From contig CAJYGB010000026.1 in the NCBI GenBank assembly GCA_913774355.1, positions 1 to 61,628 on the forward strand: 61,628 nucleotides of DNA, in the 5' to 3' direction. The number at the start of each line of letters is the position of its first letter. The stretch's first letter is position 1. A program made the translations under genes and the position numbers. Shown here one piece after another: positions 1-8,407 of the stretch. The notes below the pieces were generated by a model, which saw only the letters and a list, made by a program, of their open reading frames with translations, was not told the DNA's origin and made no database searches. This DNA is from an uncultured Chryseobacterium sp. Lineage in GTDB: Bacteria > Bacteroidota > Bacteroidia > Flavobacteriales > Weeksellaceae.

Positions 1-973
1 GAAATTCAAAAAATACGGTCAATTCATCCCAATTATCTCTCCAGGATTTGATGGCGTAAGAATATTTGGATTCCCATTTTTCTGCAAAATCATTTAGAGC
101 GGCTTGAGCAGCCTGTTTTGTAGGAGCAGTGTAAATATGTTTCATATCGGCGGAAAATTCTTTTCTGTCCTTCCAGACCACATATTTACAGGCATTTCTG
201 ATTTGATGGACTACACAGATCTGGGTTTGAGATTCAGGAAAAACCGAACGGATCGTCTGGGTAAATCCGTTTAAGTTATCGGTAGCGGTGATGAGAATAT
301 CCTCCACACCACGTGCTTTAAGATCCGTTAAAACACTCATCCAGAAGCTCGAACTTTCATTCTTGCCGAGCCACATTCCAAGAACTTCTTTTTTCCCTTC
401 ACGATTTAACCCTACTGCCAAATAGATGGTTTTGTTAATGACTTTGGAGTTTTCACGAACCTTGAATACGATTCCGTCCATCCAGACAATGAGATATAAA
501 TCTTCCAGCGGACGGTTTTGCCAGCTAACAACCTCATTTGCAACGGCATTGGTAATCCTGGAAATAGCAGAAGTTGATATTTCAAAATCGTACAGTTCTT
601 TGATCTGCTCTTCGATATCGCTAACACTCATCCCTTTGGCGTAGAAGGAGATGATAATATTCTCCAAACCTTCAATGATGTTGTGCCTTTTTGGTACCAA
701 CACGGGCTCAAAACTACCTGCCCGGTCTCTGGGAACTTTTATATCACTCTCACCAAATGAGGACTTAATTTTCTTGTTTCCATGGCCGTTTCGGTAATTG
801 CCGTCTTTGGTTTTTGCATGTTTTTCATTGTCCAGATGAGCATCAAGTTCTGCTTCCAGCATGTGTTCTACAGCACGTTTGTGCATCTGTTTGAAGAAAG
901 TGGTTAAATCTTCTCCATTCTTAAAGGATCTGTAGAAATCCTTGTTGTTTAATAATTCTTCTTTGTCGATCAT
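1..973 (-). CDS. IS256-family transposase, partial (C-terminus outside window)
   Basis: DDE/D transposase of the Mutator-like IS256 family that moves the element. Translating from the ATG at 971-973 gives an open frame to the window edge, about 324 codons. It begins MIDKEELLNNKDFYRSF. The conserved stretch WMDGIVFKV carries the first catalytic Asp, TATDNLNGF the second, and CVVHQIRN is the family C/H motif. The catalytic Glu is in [14 protein letters not shown] near the edge. Joined to the C-terminal part seen in the second copy, the full length would be about 400 residues, normal for the family. No frameshift or stop was found in the visible part, so it looks intact. Confidence 0.9.
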   Translation of the reverse strand, partial: MIDKEELLNNKDFYRSFKNGEDLTTFFKQMHKRAVEHMLEAELDAHLDNEKHAKTKDGNYRNGHGNKKIKSSFGESDIKVPRDRAGSFEPVLVPKRHNIIEGLENIIISFYAKGMSVSDIEEQIKELYDFEISTSAISRITNAVANEVVSWQNRPLEDLYLIVWMDGIVFKVRENSKVINKTIYLAVGLNREGKKEVLGMWLGKNESSSFWMSVLTDLKARGVEDILITATDNLNGFTQTIRSVFPESQTQICVVHQIRNACKYVVWKDRKEFSADMKHIYTAPTKQAAQAALNDFAEKWESKYSYAIKSWRDNWDELTVFFEF

Positions 974-1054
974 AACTATATAGGTTAAAAATAATAAAAA
1001 GTTATTTCCGTAAAATTTTTTTGAGCTGTAAGGGCTCAAAAATTTTTCAGAATA

Positions 1055-1071
1055 ACTTTTTAACTTACACA
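1055..1071. repeat. IS256 terminal inverted repeat core (right end)
   Basis: ACTTTTTAACTTACACA is the exact reverse complement of the 17 nt at 60934-60950. Identity falls off outward, but TATC is shared about 15 nt further out. This is what defines the two ends of the element. Confidence 0.8.
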
Positions 1072-1120
1072 GTTAGTGAGATACTACCAACAACGACAGA
1101 ATAAGACTTAATCTAAAAGG

Positions 1121-1149
1121 AAAGAGCCCGGTAATGTACCGAACTCTTT
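1121..1149. terminator. Terminator-like hairpin beside the IS
   Basis: Stem AAAGAG / CTCTTT with an inner stem CGGTA / TACCG around the loop ATG. The host gene it served is not visible; it may have been separated from it by the IS insertion. No long U-run follows, so termination is uncertain. Confidence 0.4.
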
Positions 1150-1171
1150 CATCTAATAATATTGTTTAATT

Positions 1172-1592
1172 TTGTCTAAACTTTTGGGTGCAGTCTATTT
1201 CCTTGATTTTTTTGATATACTCACAGATGTTCTGGATTTACTGGGGAATACATCAACCTCACCGGAAACAAACTACCACCAAAAGGCGCCGGTGAAAAAG
1301 AAAACAAAATACCTTACTGAAAAGATAAGTGCTGTACTCCTATTTTTTTCTTCCGTTCTGCTGTTCTTCGTTTTTAAAAATCCTCCATCTGCTGAAAATT
1401 ATGTTGCAGACTCTGATTGTCTGTTCACTGATCGGATTTTCCATCTCGCTGGTCTTTTTCTTTATTCTGTATTCTTTGGAGAATTACTATTTTAAAAATG
1501 TTTTTCAGTGGATTTTCTTCAGTGTATCGGTCATCTCATTTTTTATTTCATTGGTTTTCTGTATTTATTTTAAATCCGGACTATTTATTTAA
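1172..1592 (+). pseudogene. Small membrane protein gene, probably frameshifted
   Basis: I do not recognise the family. A first frame (TTG start at 1172) encodes a short N-terminus, SKLLGAVYFLDFFDILTDV, a Lys-rich linker and one hydrophobic segment (AVLLFFSSVLLFFVF). In that frame the sequence then becomes polar and loses membrane character. In the next frame, from about 1395, two clear further transmembrane segments follow (LIVCSLIGFSISLVFFFIL and IFFSVSVISFFISLVF), ending at 1592. Reading the two frames together gives a coherent protein of about 140 residues with three membrane helices, so a one-base indel around 1375-1405 is the simplest explanation. The TTG start may also be a decayed ATG. 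The IS256 end lies about 80 bp upstream. A sequencing error or two overlapping small genes are alternatives. Confidence 0.5.
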
Positions 1593-1623
1593 ACGGAATA
1601 TAATTCCGGCTAGTATTAGCGTT

Positions 1624-1650
1624 GTGTCATCCTGAGGCTCTCGAAGGATT
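1624..1650. repeat. Dispersed extragenic motif (TCATCCTGAG...TCGAAGGAT type)
   Basis: The stretch tcatcctgag-gctc-tcgaaggatt resembles a short extragenic sequence I recall as recurrent between genes of many Bacteroidota genomes. Only one copy is in this window, so assignment rests on memory of the motif. The rest of 1593-1799 shows no gene. Confidence 0.3.
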
Positions 1651-1799
1651 TTCATACGTCGCCAGTATTATTGATTATGGTACATATATGTAGATTGTTT
1701 TGAGTTAAATTACGATCTGAAGAAATTTTCAGTTTATAAATTATCATAAATGCTTTGCGCATTCCTCCATGAATAAGTAATTTTGAAAAATTTTCAGAT

Positions 1800-2804
1800 T
1801 TGAAGCCTACCATTTCCATTGTTGTTGCCATTTTTAACCGCCGGGACGAACTTTTTGAGCTCCTAAATTCTCTTACTGCACAGACGGACAGAGCGTTTGA
1901 GGTCATTATTGTAGATGACGGTTCCATGATCGATCTGAAACCTACCGTTGAGAATTTTACCGAATTCTTGAAGATTAAATATTTCCGTAAAGATAATTCC
2001 GGACCCGGTTTATCGAGAAATTACGGTGCCAGGAGAGCTGAAAACGAATGGCTGGTTTTTGTAGACAGCGATGTGATTGTCGAAAAGGACTATATCGAAA
2101 ATATCAAAAAAAATATTCTTGAAATTCCGTGCGATGCTTTCGGAGGGGCGGATAAGGCGCATAAAGGATTCAACCTGATGCAGAAAGCCATTTCTTATTC
2201 CATGACCTCCGTTTTTACTACGGGCGGAATACGGGGAAGTAAAAAAGCGGTTTCCAAGTTTCAGCCGAGAAGCTTTAATATGGGCGTGAAAAAAGAAGTT
2301 TTTGAAAGAGTAGGAGGCTTTTCCGAAATGCGGATCGGTGAAGATCCGGACTTATCTATGACCCTTTGGGAAAACGGTTTTACAACAGCATTTTTCGATA
2401 ATATTGCGGTGTATCATAAGCGCAGGGTAGACTTCGGGAAATTTTCAAGACAGGTATATCAGTTTGGTTGTGCCCGTCCGATCCTTAATCAGCGGCATCC
2501 TGATTTTGTGAAAATTTCATTTGCTTTTCCTACTTTATTTCTGATCGGCTACCTCATGGGTTTTCTGGAATATTTCATTCTCGGAAAAGGAATTATTCTG
2601 GCCTTTTACGGATTATATACTTTCATGGTGCTTTTCCACGCCCTGCTGGTTACCAAAAATATAAGCATTACCGGAATGGCTGTCATTGCCACTTATATTC
2701 AGATGTTTTCATACGGTTACGGATTCTTAAAATCCTGGGTGCTGTTGAATATTTTCAGAATGAAACCCGAAGAAGCCTTCCCTAATCATTTCCATAAAAA
2801 TTAA
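1800..2804 (+). CDS. Family 2 glycosyltransferase with C-terminal membrane segments
   Basis: Inverting GT-A fold glycosyltransferase (334 aa) that would transfer a sugar from a nucleotide-sugar to an unknown acceptor at the inner face of the cytoplasmic membrane, probably for surface polysaccharide or glycan synthesis. The N-terminus ISIVVAIFN and the acidic motif VDDGS (about residue 40) bind the nucleotide; VDSD (about 92-95) is the DxD metal site; GEDPDLS (about 180) carries the likely catalytic Asp region. After residue 240 there are two hydrophobic segments (FPTLFLIGYLMGFLEYFIL and a second around 265-290). The start is TTG at 1800, since no ATG lies near. There are no glycan genes around it, so it is an isolated locus and the acceptor cannot be guessed. 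Confidence 0.88.
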   Translation: MKPTISIVVAIFNRRDELFELLNSLTAQTDRAFEVIIVDDGSMIDLKPTVENFTEFLKIKYFRKDNSGPGLSRNYGARRAENEWLVFVDSDVIVEKDYIENIKKNILEIPCDAFGGADKAHKGFNLMQKAISYSMTSVFTTGGIRGSKKAVSKFQPRSFNMGVKKEVFERVGGFSEMRIGEDPDLSMTLWENGFTTAFFDNIAVYHKRRVDFGKFSRQVYQFGCARPILNQRHPDFVKISFAFPTLFLIGYLMGFLEYFILGKGIILAFYGLYTFMVLFHALLVTKNISITGMAVIATYIQMFSYGYGFLKSWVLLNIFRMKPEEAFPNHFHKN

Positions 2805-3023
2805 CCGGTATTTTGTGTTCATAAATCTCGATTTACAGAAGTATTCTCGATGGACTACTATTATTAAACAGTTTTATGGACTTAAAAATAGTCAGTTTCC
2901 AAAAAACTTAGATGAATTTTCGACATTAAACATCTCGGTGATCTTTTACAAGTGAAACGGTTTTGCGAAACTTAAATACAGTTAGTAGTGAAAAAACTTC
3001 GTGTTTAATATCTATCAAATAAA

Positions 3024-3049
3024 AAAGCTGTCGAATCAACAACAGCTTT
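3024..3049 (-). terminator. Rho-independent terminator of the PLP enzyme gene
   Basis: Stem AAAGCTGT / ACAGCTTT with loop cgaatcaaca. On the minus strand it is followed by a T-run (the A6 at 3021-3026), just past the stop at 3059. Confidence 0.8.
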
Positions 3050-3058
3050 CTACAATAA

Positions 3059-4294
3059 TTAGGGTATGGAGATGGTTTCATGGCTGAGAACACCTGTTTT
3101 TATCATGCATTCTCTCATCTTTTCGTAGGTTCGTTCGATGTCATGATCCAGTCCTATGGAAAACCGGATCAGTCCGTCGGAAATTCCCATGGCCGCGCGT
3201 TCTTCTTCCGGGATTTCGGAGGAGGTGGAGCTTCCGGAGCATGAGAATAAAGTTTTGTAAAAGCCAAGGCTTACCGCGAGATAACCAAGGTTTTCCTGCT
3301 GCATCAATTCCATCAGTTCATTGGCCTTTTCTGTGGTTCCGGCATCTAAAGTCAGTAAACCGCCGAATCCGTATTCTTCATGCATCATGCTTTTCATGAG
3401 TTCGTGATTTTTGTGGGATTTCAGGCCGGGATAAACAACCCTTAATCCGTCTTCTTCAAATTTCCGGGCCAGATACATGGCGTTATGGCTATGCTGCTTT
3501 ATCCGGATATGAAGCGTTCTGAGGTTTTTTAAAACACTTGCAGAACGCAGGCTATCCATGGTCGGGCCCAGCAGCATGCAGGCTCCGGTATTTACATTTT
3601 TGGTGTCGTTAATAAATTCCTGGGATCCGCAATAAACACCGCCTACCGTATCGCTGCTTCCGTTTATAAACTTCGTCAGGGAGTGGATCACGATGTCTGC
3701 ACCCAGTAACCGTGGAGAAATGGAAAGTGGTGAGAAGGTGTTGTCTACAATCATTTTCAGGTTATGCCTTTTGCAGATTTCAGACAACTTTTTCAGGTCG
3801 GCAACTTCCAGAAGCGGATTGCTTACACTTTCGCAATATATGATTTTGGTATTTTCGGTGATGGCATTTTCGATCGACTCAAAATTACTGATGTCTACAA
3901 ATGTTGTATTGATGTGAAAAGAGGGAAGGAAATTCTTCATAAAAGCATACGTTCCTCCGTAGATCGTCCGGCTGGAAATAATATGGTCGCCGCTCTTGCA
4001 GACCTGCATCAGTACGGAAGTGATGGCTCCCATCCCTGAAGCGGTTACGTTGGCTGCTTCGGTGTTTTCAAGTTTTGCCAATGCCTGGGAAAGATACAGG
4101 TTCATCGGGGAAGAATGACGGGAATAAAGATAGCATCCTTCTGCATTTCCTTCAAATGTATCAAACATCGTTTTAGCAGACAGGAAAGTATAGGTGGAGC
4201 TGTCTGAAATCGAAGGATTTACTCCTCCGAATTCTCCAAAATACTGTAAATCCTGAATTTCGTTGGCTGCATTAAAGTCTTTCATATCACACAT
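3059..4294 (-). CDS. Trans-sulfuration PLP enzyme (methionine gamma-lyase / cystathionine gamma-synthase-lyase family)
   Basis: Cytosolic PLP enzyme of the Cys/Met metabolism family (411 aa), acting on methionine, cystathionine or a homoserine ester. The PLP lysine is K208 in HSLTKFING; YSRHSSPM (Y57, R59) matches the Tyr/Arg pair contributed by the neighbouring subunit; SSDTVGG and the C-terminal LIRFSIGLDHDIE, where the family contacts substrate carboxylate, are present. At the position of the reactive Cys of classical methionine gamma-lyases (usually YGCT) this protein has IYGGTYA, so a true lyase on methionine is not assured. It is divergent from an Lrp-type regulator 145 bp away, a common pairing for amino-acid catabolic enzymes. 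Translation could begin at M1 or M4. Family sure, substrate unsure. Confidence 0.85.
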   Translation of the reverse strand: MCDMKDFNAANEIQDLQYFGEFGGVNPSISDSSTYTFLSAKTMFDTFEGNAEGCYLYSRHSSPMNLYLSQALAKLENTEAANVTASGMGAITSVLMQVCKSGDHIISSRTIYGGTYAFMKNFLPSFHINTTFVDISNFESIENAITENTKIIYCESVSNPLLEVADLKKLSEICKRHNLKMIVDNTFSPLSISPRLLGADIVIHSLTKFINGSSDTVGGVYCGSQEFINDTKNVNTGACMLLGPTMDSLRSASVLKNLRTLHIRIKQHSHNAMYLARKFEEDGLRVVYPGLKSHKNHELMKSMMHEEYGFGGLLTLDAGTTEKANELMELMQQENLGYLAVSLGFYKTLFSCSGSSTSSEIPEEERAAMGISDGLIRFSIGLDHDIERTYEKMRECMIKTGVLSHETISIP

Positions 4295-4400
4295 TATTTT
4301 ATGCGGTAAATATGATTAACTTTCCGAATTATTACAATGGAATTTTAAATTGTTAGAATATAAATCTATTATTTTTAAAATAAGAAGAAAAAAAGTTTAT

Positions 4401-4408
4401 TATATTTG
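4401..4408 (+). promoter_or_regulatory. -7 box of the lrp-like gene (TATATTTG)
   Basis: TATATTTG fits the Bacteroidota sigma-factor -7 consensus TAnnTTTG, 31 nt before the ATG at 4440. No clear TTTG -33 box is seen upstream. Confidence 0.55.
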
Positions 4409-4439
4409 AATAAAGTAAAATTTTAACAAAAAATTATCT

Positions 4440-4898
4440 ATGAATTTCGATGAAACGGACCAAAAACTGCTGCTTTTTTTGCAGGAAGATTCCAAGCAGA
4501 CCACCAAAGAACTCTCCCATAAGCTCGGATTATCGGTTACAGCTGTATACGAACGCATCCGGAAAATGGAAAATACAGGAGTGATCTCAAAGTATGTAGC
4601 CCTGCTGGACAGGAAAAAGATCAACAGGAATTTCATTGTGCTCTGCCATATCAAACTCGCACAGCATAAAAAGGAATATGTTCTTCAGTTTGAAAGAGAA
4701 GTCATGAACCTGCAGGAAGTCACCGAATGTTTCCATGTAAGCGGTGATTACGATTATATTTTAAAGATCGGCGTAAAGGATATGGAAGATTACCGGAACT
4801 TCATGCTTTCAAAGCTTACGACCTTACAGCATATTGCAAGTACCCACAGTTCGTTTATGATTTCTGAAGTAAAGAATACTACAGCGATTGTTATATAA
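4440..4898 (+). CDS. Lrp/AsnC family transcriptional regulator
   Basis: DNA-binding regulator of 152 aa, the standard Lrp length. Residues 1-55 form the AsnC-type helix-turn-helix (TDQKLLLFLQEDSKQTTKEL, then LGLSVTAVYERIRKMENTGV); residues 65-150 form the RAM ligand-binding/oligomerisation domain (IKLAQHKKEYVLQF, CFHVSGDYDYILKI). Family members assemble as dimers and octamers and respond to an amino acid. Divergent placement opposite the trans-sulfuration enzyme makes that gene its most likely target, with methionine or a related sulfur amino acid as the likely effector; this is inference from context. Confidence 0.92.
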   Translation: MNFDETDQKLLLFLQEDSKQTTKELSHKLGLSVTAVYERIRKMENTGVISKYVALLDRKKINRNFIVLCHIKLAQHKKEYVLQFEREVMNLQEVTECFHVSGDYDYILKIGVKDMEDYRNFMLSKLTTLQHIASTHSSFMISEVKNTTAIVI

Positions 4899-5066
4899 TT
4901 TTTAAGAGTATATTTCCCGCGGATTTGCACAGCTTTCAGCGAATATAAATAGATTGTATTTGTTTATTCCTTCGGGATCTAATTGTGTATTAGCCTATCG
5001 CCTGAAAATATTGAATTAACTTCTTACTGGTTTCTCATTTCAACTTCCAGCTAAATATTAAAAGTT

Positions 5067-6098
5067 TTAAATTAAAACTCCATTTTTAGAAGCAATCGGA
5101 TCTGGCAGGTCTGTTTCGCCTGTCATCTGCAGCAGGTCAATTTCAATGGTCCGGCAGATGGAAAGCATTGGGATGTCAAACATCAGTCCTTCAAAAGGAT
5201 TTTCGGAATAATCGCCAACCAGTTCCATAATTATATAGATCCATCCAATCGTTATACAAAACGGAATGGAAGCCCAGATTCCCCAGTCTCCCAACTTGGC
5301 AAATTCACTCACAAGCCCTAAAGGAAGCAGCATAATGAAAATAATATTAAAAACAAACGCCGTACTTGCGAACTGTCTGGGAAGCGGAAACTTTTTAATT
5401 CTTTCGGCCTGTCCCTGCAGGGCATAAAATTCATTTAAACAATCCTGCAGCTGTTTCTGATTAAAATCTGAAATGGCATTCATGTTTTTCAGTTCGTTCA
5501 CATCCTTTGATTGTTGGGCAATAAGGTAGGTTGCAAAATTTTTGTAACGGGATTGTAAACTTACTTCTTCCTCAGATAAATATTTATTAAGGAAAATAGG
5601 TGTTCTGCCATAATCGGGAAATCCTGCTTTAATCAGGCGGTTTCTTTTATGGTCGATATTTTTAAACTGGTCTTCTTCTACTTTAATGTGCTCCCATTCG
5701 GTGGGAATCAGAAGCTGCTCACGCAATTGATACAGCCATGCAATATGACGGCATACTATTTTTTTCCGGCGGTCTTCAAGATCAGATTTTTCCATCTGTT
5801 CCTGTTCGGTATGGAAGGCATAGACCATTGATCCCAACATTCTGCTTGAATTCACGATTCCGCCCCAGATTTTTCTGGCTTCCCATAACCGGTCGTACGC
5901 CTGGTTATTTTTAAAACCCACCAGAAAAGCTTCCGCAGTTCCGATCAATGCTACGGGAACCCATGGGATAATCATCCAGTCCCAGTGGAAAAAGTGAAAA
6001 AGCACCGCAATTAACGTACACCAGATGGAGATAAGAATTACATGGAATCCCGATAGATTGAAAATTTGTTTGTAATTGACGTATTTTGTTGTAATCAT
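5067..6098 (-). CDS. Bestrophin-family (YneE/UPF0187) membrane channel
   Basis: Bestrophin-like protein of 343 aa, the usual bacterial length. N-terminal hydrophobic segments (FHVILISIWCTLIAVLFHFF and WMIIPWVPVALIGTAEAFLVGF) are followed by the family signature FKNNQAYDRLWEARKIWGGIVNSSR (about residues 62-86), and a second hydrophobic block lies around 245-300. Bacterial homologues form pentameric channels, some cation- and some anion-selective, so the ion carried here is unknown. Single-gene unit on the minus strand; nothing nearby suggests a partner. Confident about family, not about selectivity. Confidence 0.88.
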   Translation of the reverse strand: MITTKYVNYKQIFNLSGFHVILISIWCTLIAVLFHFFHWDWMIIPWVPVALIGTAEAFLVGFKNNQAYDRLWEARKIWGGIVNSSRMLGSMVYAFHTEQEQMEKSDLEDRRKKIVCRHIAWLYQLREQLLIPTEWEHIKVEEDQFKNIDHKRNRLIKAGFPDYGRTPIFLNKYLSEEEVSLQSRYKNFATYLIAQQSKDVNELKNMNAISDFNQKQLQDCLNEFYALQGQAERIKKFPLPRQFASTAFVFNIIFIMLLPLGLVSEFAKLGDWGIWASIPFCITIGWIYIIMELVGDYSENPFEGLMFDIPMLSICRTIEIDLLQMTGETDLPDPIASKNGVLI

Positions 6099-6213
6099 GC
6101 GCTTTATAAACTTAGTGAAGTAAGCGAAGAAATAAGCAAAATAGATACCATGTTTTTGTGGTAGCTGTCAGGTTACAGAGTACGGATGGATATTTTGAAC
6201 AAGGCACAAAAAA

Positions 6214-6234
6214 AACCTCCGAATTCCAGAGGTT
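6214..6234 (-). terminator. Terminator of the E1 dehydrogenase gene
   Basis: Stem AACCTC / GAGGTT (6214-6219 and 6229-6234). On the minus strand the hairpin is followed by at least eight Ts (A-run at 6208-6215), directly after the stop at 6253. Confidence 0.8.
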
Positions 6235-6252
6235 AATTATTTTGTATCTGAA

Positions 6253-8334
6253 TTAATAGTTCAGCATTTCTTCGATTTTTGCACCCAGTTTTTCTGCATT
6301 CGGCAGCATTTCCTTTTCGAGGATGAGATTAATCGGAACTGCCGGAACATCCAGAGCTCCCATGGTTTCCACCGGAGCATCCAGGTACCGGAAACAGTTT
6401 TTGGAAATCCTGTGGGCAAAGGCTTCTGCAAAGGAATTGTTCAGCTGTTCTTCCGTCAGGACGATACATTTTCCATAGGCTTTCACTCTTTCGAAAACCA
6501 ATTCTTCATCAAGAGGAATCAAAGTTCTCAGATCAATAACTTCAACCCTTCCGCTGAAGTTCTTTGCAGCTTCCTTAGCCCAGTATATACCCATTCCATA
6601 GGTCACAATTAATAAGGTTCTCCCTTTTTCGGTTTCGTCCTGATCTGCTTCGATAATCACTTTTCCTTTTCCGAAAGGTAGAATATAATCTTCAGCCGGC
6701 TCGATGGTTTTGGCATCCTCCGTTCCCGGAACTTTGCTCCAGTAAAGGCCTTTGTGCTCCAGCATGATTACCGGGTTCGGGTCATAATAGGCAGCCTTCA
6801 GCAAACCTTTAAAATCTGCCGCATTGCTCGGGTAAGCAATTTTAATCCCTTTGATATTGGCCAGGATACTTTCCACGCTTCCGCTGTGGTAAGGTCCGCC
6901 GCCGCCGTATGCACCGATCGGGACACGGATGATATTGCTGACCGGGAATTTTCCCTGGCTTAAATAGCTTGATTTTGAAATTTCCGTGATCAGCTGGTTG
7001 ATTCCCGGATAAATATAATCGGCAAACTGTACTTCTACGATAGGCTTCAGCCCAACTGCACTCATTCCGGTGGTAGAGCCGATAATATAAGCTTCCTGAA
7101 TTGCAGTGTTGAATACCCTTTTGCTCCCGAATTTCTTTCCTAAGGTTACCGTTTCACGGAAGACCCCGCCGATTCTTTCCCCGACGTCCTGTCCATACAG
7201 CAATGCTTCAGGATGTTTCCACATCAGTTCCTGGATTGCGTGAATGGCAGCATCCACCATCACGATCTTTTCCCCGTTCTTAGGTTCGCGTGTTCCGGTT
7301 TCTTCGGTAATTGGTGTCGGGGCAAAAACGTGCTGCATTACCGTTTCAGGCTTCGGGTCTTCAGCGTTTTTAGCCTTTTCAAAAGCTTCTTCCGCTTCAA
7401 GACGGGCTTTTTTTGTAATCTGTTTTAATAATTCTTCGTCAACACCGGATTCCAGCAAATGGTTTCTGAGGATTTCTCCCGGATCTTTTGCCCGGTGCTT
7501 GGTCAGGTCTTCTTCATCTCTGTAAAATTCCCTTCTCACTCCGGAAGTATGGTGTCCGATCAGAACGGTCTTTGCACATACAACCAGCGGTTTCCTTTCG
7601 GTACGCACAAAATCTACTGCTTTTTTCATGACCTCGAAGCTTTCAACAAAATCGGTTCCGTCTACCCGCATTCTGCTTAATCCGGTAAAGCCCGCTACAA
7701 ATTCATAGGCGTCGCATGTCCTGGCTTCCTCTTTGGTTACGGAGATTCCCCATTCGTTGTCCTGGACCAGGAAAATAATAGGAAGCTGGTGCAGGGCGGA
7801 AAACTGAAGCGCTTCACTCACTTCACCTTCCGTTACCGAATTGTCACCAAGGCTGCAGACAACCACCGGATTGTTCTCAAACTGCTGTAAGTTAAAATCC
7901 TGAATGTATTTGATCCCCTGCGCAACACCGGCAGTCGGAATGGTCTGCATTCCCGTTGCCGAACTCTGATGAATAATTTTCGGTTTATCTTCATCGCGGC
8001 TGGAAGGATGGGAATAATACGATCTTCCTCCGGAAAAAGGATCATCCGCTTTTGCCAATAGCTGCAGCATCAGCTGGTAAGGTTCGAAACCGATACCCAA
8101 AAGAATACTTTCGTCTCTGTAATAAGGAGAAACCCAGTCTTCTTTTTTCAGCTGATAAGCTGTTGCCAGCTGGATCGCTTCATGTCCTCTTGATGTACTG
8201 TGAACATATTTGGTAATATTTCGGTTTTCTTCATAAATGTCTGCCATTGCCTTGGCAAGCATCATATGGTTGTAAGCCTTTAGCAGAATATCCTGAGAAA
8301 CTTTTTCGTGAAGTGTATTTTCCATAGAAGGCAA
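6253..8334 (-). CDS. Fused 2-oxoacid dehydrogenase E1 component (alpha + beta in one chain)
   Basis: Thiamine-diphosphate-dependent E1 of a branched-chain (2-oxoisovalerate-type) dehydrogenase complex, 693 aa, which decarboxylates the 2-oxoacid and passes the acyl group to lipoyl-E2. Residues about 10-335 are the alpha half (STSRGHEAIQLATAYQL; thiamine site around CSLGDNSVTEGEVSEA and VQDNEWGIS; YRDEEDL loop). Residues about 350-690 are the beta half (LYGQDVGERIGGVFRET, VEVQFADYIYPGINQL, PYHSGSVES). The two halves are separate proteins in many bacteria; the fusion is usual in Bacteroidota. No E2 or E3 gene is adjacent, so the rest of the complex is encoded elsewhere. The start may be the second Met (MENTLHEKV), three codons in. 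Confidence 0.92.
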   Translation of the reverse strand: MPSMENTLHEKVSQDILLKAYNHMMLAKAMADIYEENRNITKYVHSTSRGHEAIQLATAYQLKKEDWVSPYYRDESILLGIGFEPYQLMLQLLAKADDPFSGGRSYYSHPSSRDEDKPKIIHQSSATGMQTIPTAGVAQGIKYIQDFNLQQFENNPVVVCSLGDNSVTEGEVSEALQFSALHQLPIIFLVQDNEWGISVTKEEARTCDAYEFVAGFTGLSRMRVDGTDFVESFEVMKKAVDFVRTERKPLVVCAKTVLIGHHTSGVRREFYRDEEDLTKHRAKDPGEILRNHLLESGVDEELLKQITKKARLEAEEAFEKAKNAEDPKPETVMQHVFAPTPITEETGTREPKNGEKIVMVDAAIHAIQELMWKHPEALLYGQDVGERIGGVFRETVTLGKKFGSKRVFNTAIQEAYIIGSTTGMSAVGLKPIVEVQFADYIYPGINQLITEISKSSYLSQGKFPVSNIIRVPIGAYGGGGPYHSGSVESILANIKGIKIAYPSNAADFKGLLKAAYYDPNPVIMLEHKGLYWSKVPGTEDAKTIEPAEDYILPFGKGKVIIEADQDETEKGRTLLIVTYGMGIYWAKEAAKNFSGRVEVIDLRTLIPLDEELVFERVKAYGKCIVLTEEQLNNSFAEAFAHRISKNCFRYLDAPVETMGALDVPAVPINLILEKEMLPNAEKLGAKIEEMLNY

Positions 8335-8350
8335 AGATAAACAAAAAAAT

Positions 8351-8376
8351 AAAACACTAACAACTGTTAGTGTTTT
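8351..8376 (-). terminator. Perfect 12-bp hairpin terminator of the S8 protease gene
   Basis: AAAACACTAACA / TGTTAGTGTTTT, a perfect 12-bp stem with a 2-nt spacer, followed on the minus strand by ATTTTTTTG. It separates the protease from the E1 gene downstream. Confidence 0.85.
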
Positions 8377-8407
8377 ATAGGTTGTAATATAGTAAATAAT
8401 TGATTTT

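Larger units (their letters stand above)
1..1088 (-). mobile_element. IS256-family insertion sequence, copy 1 (cut by window edge)
   Basis: Right-hand (transposase 5') part of an IS256-type element. It contains the transposase start and an outer end with the 17-nt sequence ACTTTTTAACTTACACA at 1055-1071, whose reverse complement recurs at 60934-60950 in the second copy. Together these give the two inverted ends of the element. The outer boundary near 1088 is inferred by aligning the two ends and could be off by several bases. A hairpin around 1014-1046 (TTTTTGAGC / GCTCAAAAA) lies between the end and the transposase start and may block read-through transcription into the transposase. The target-site duplication cannot be read because the other end lies outside the window. 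Confidence 0.85.
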
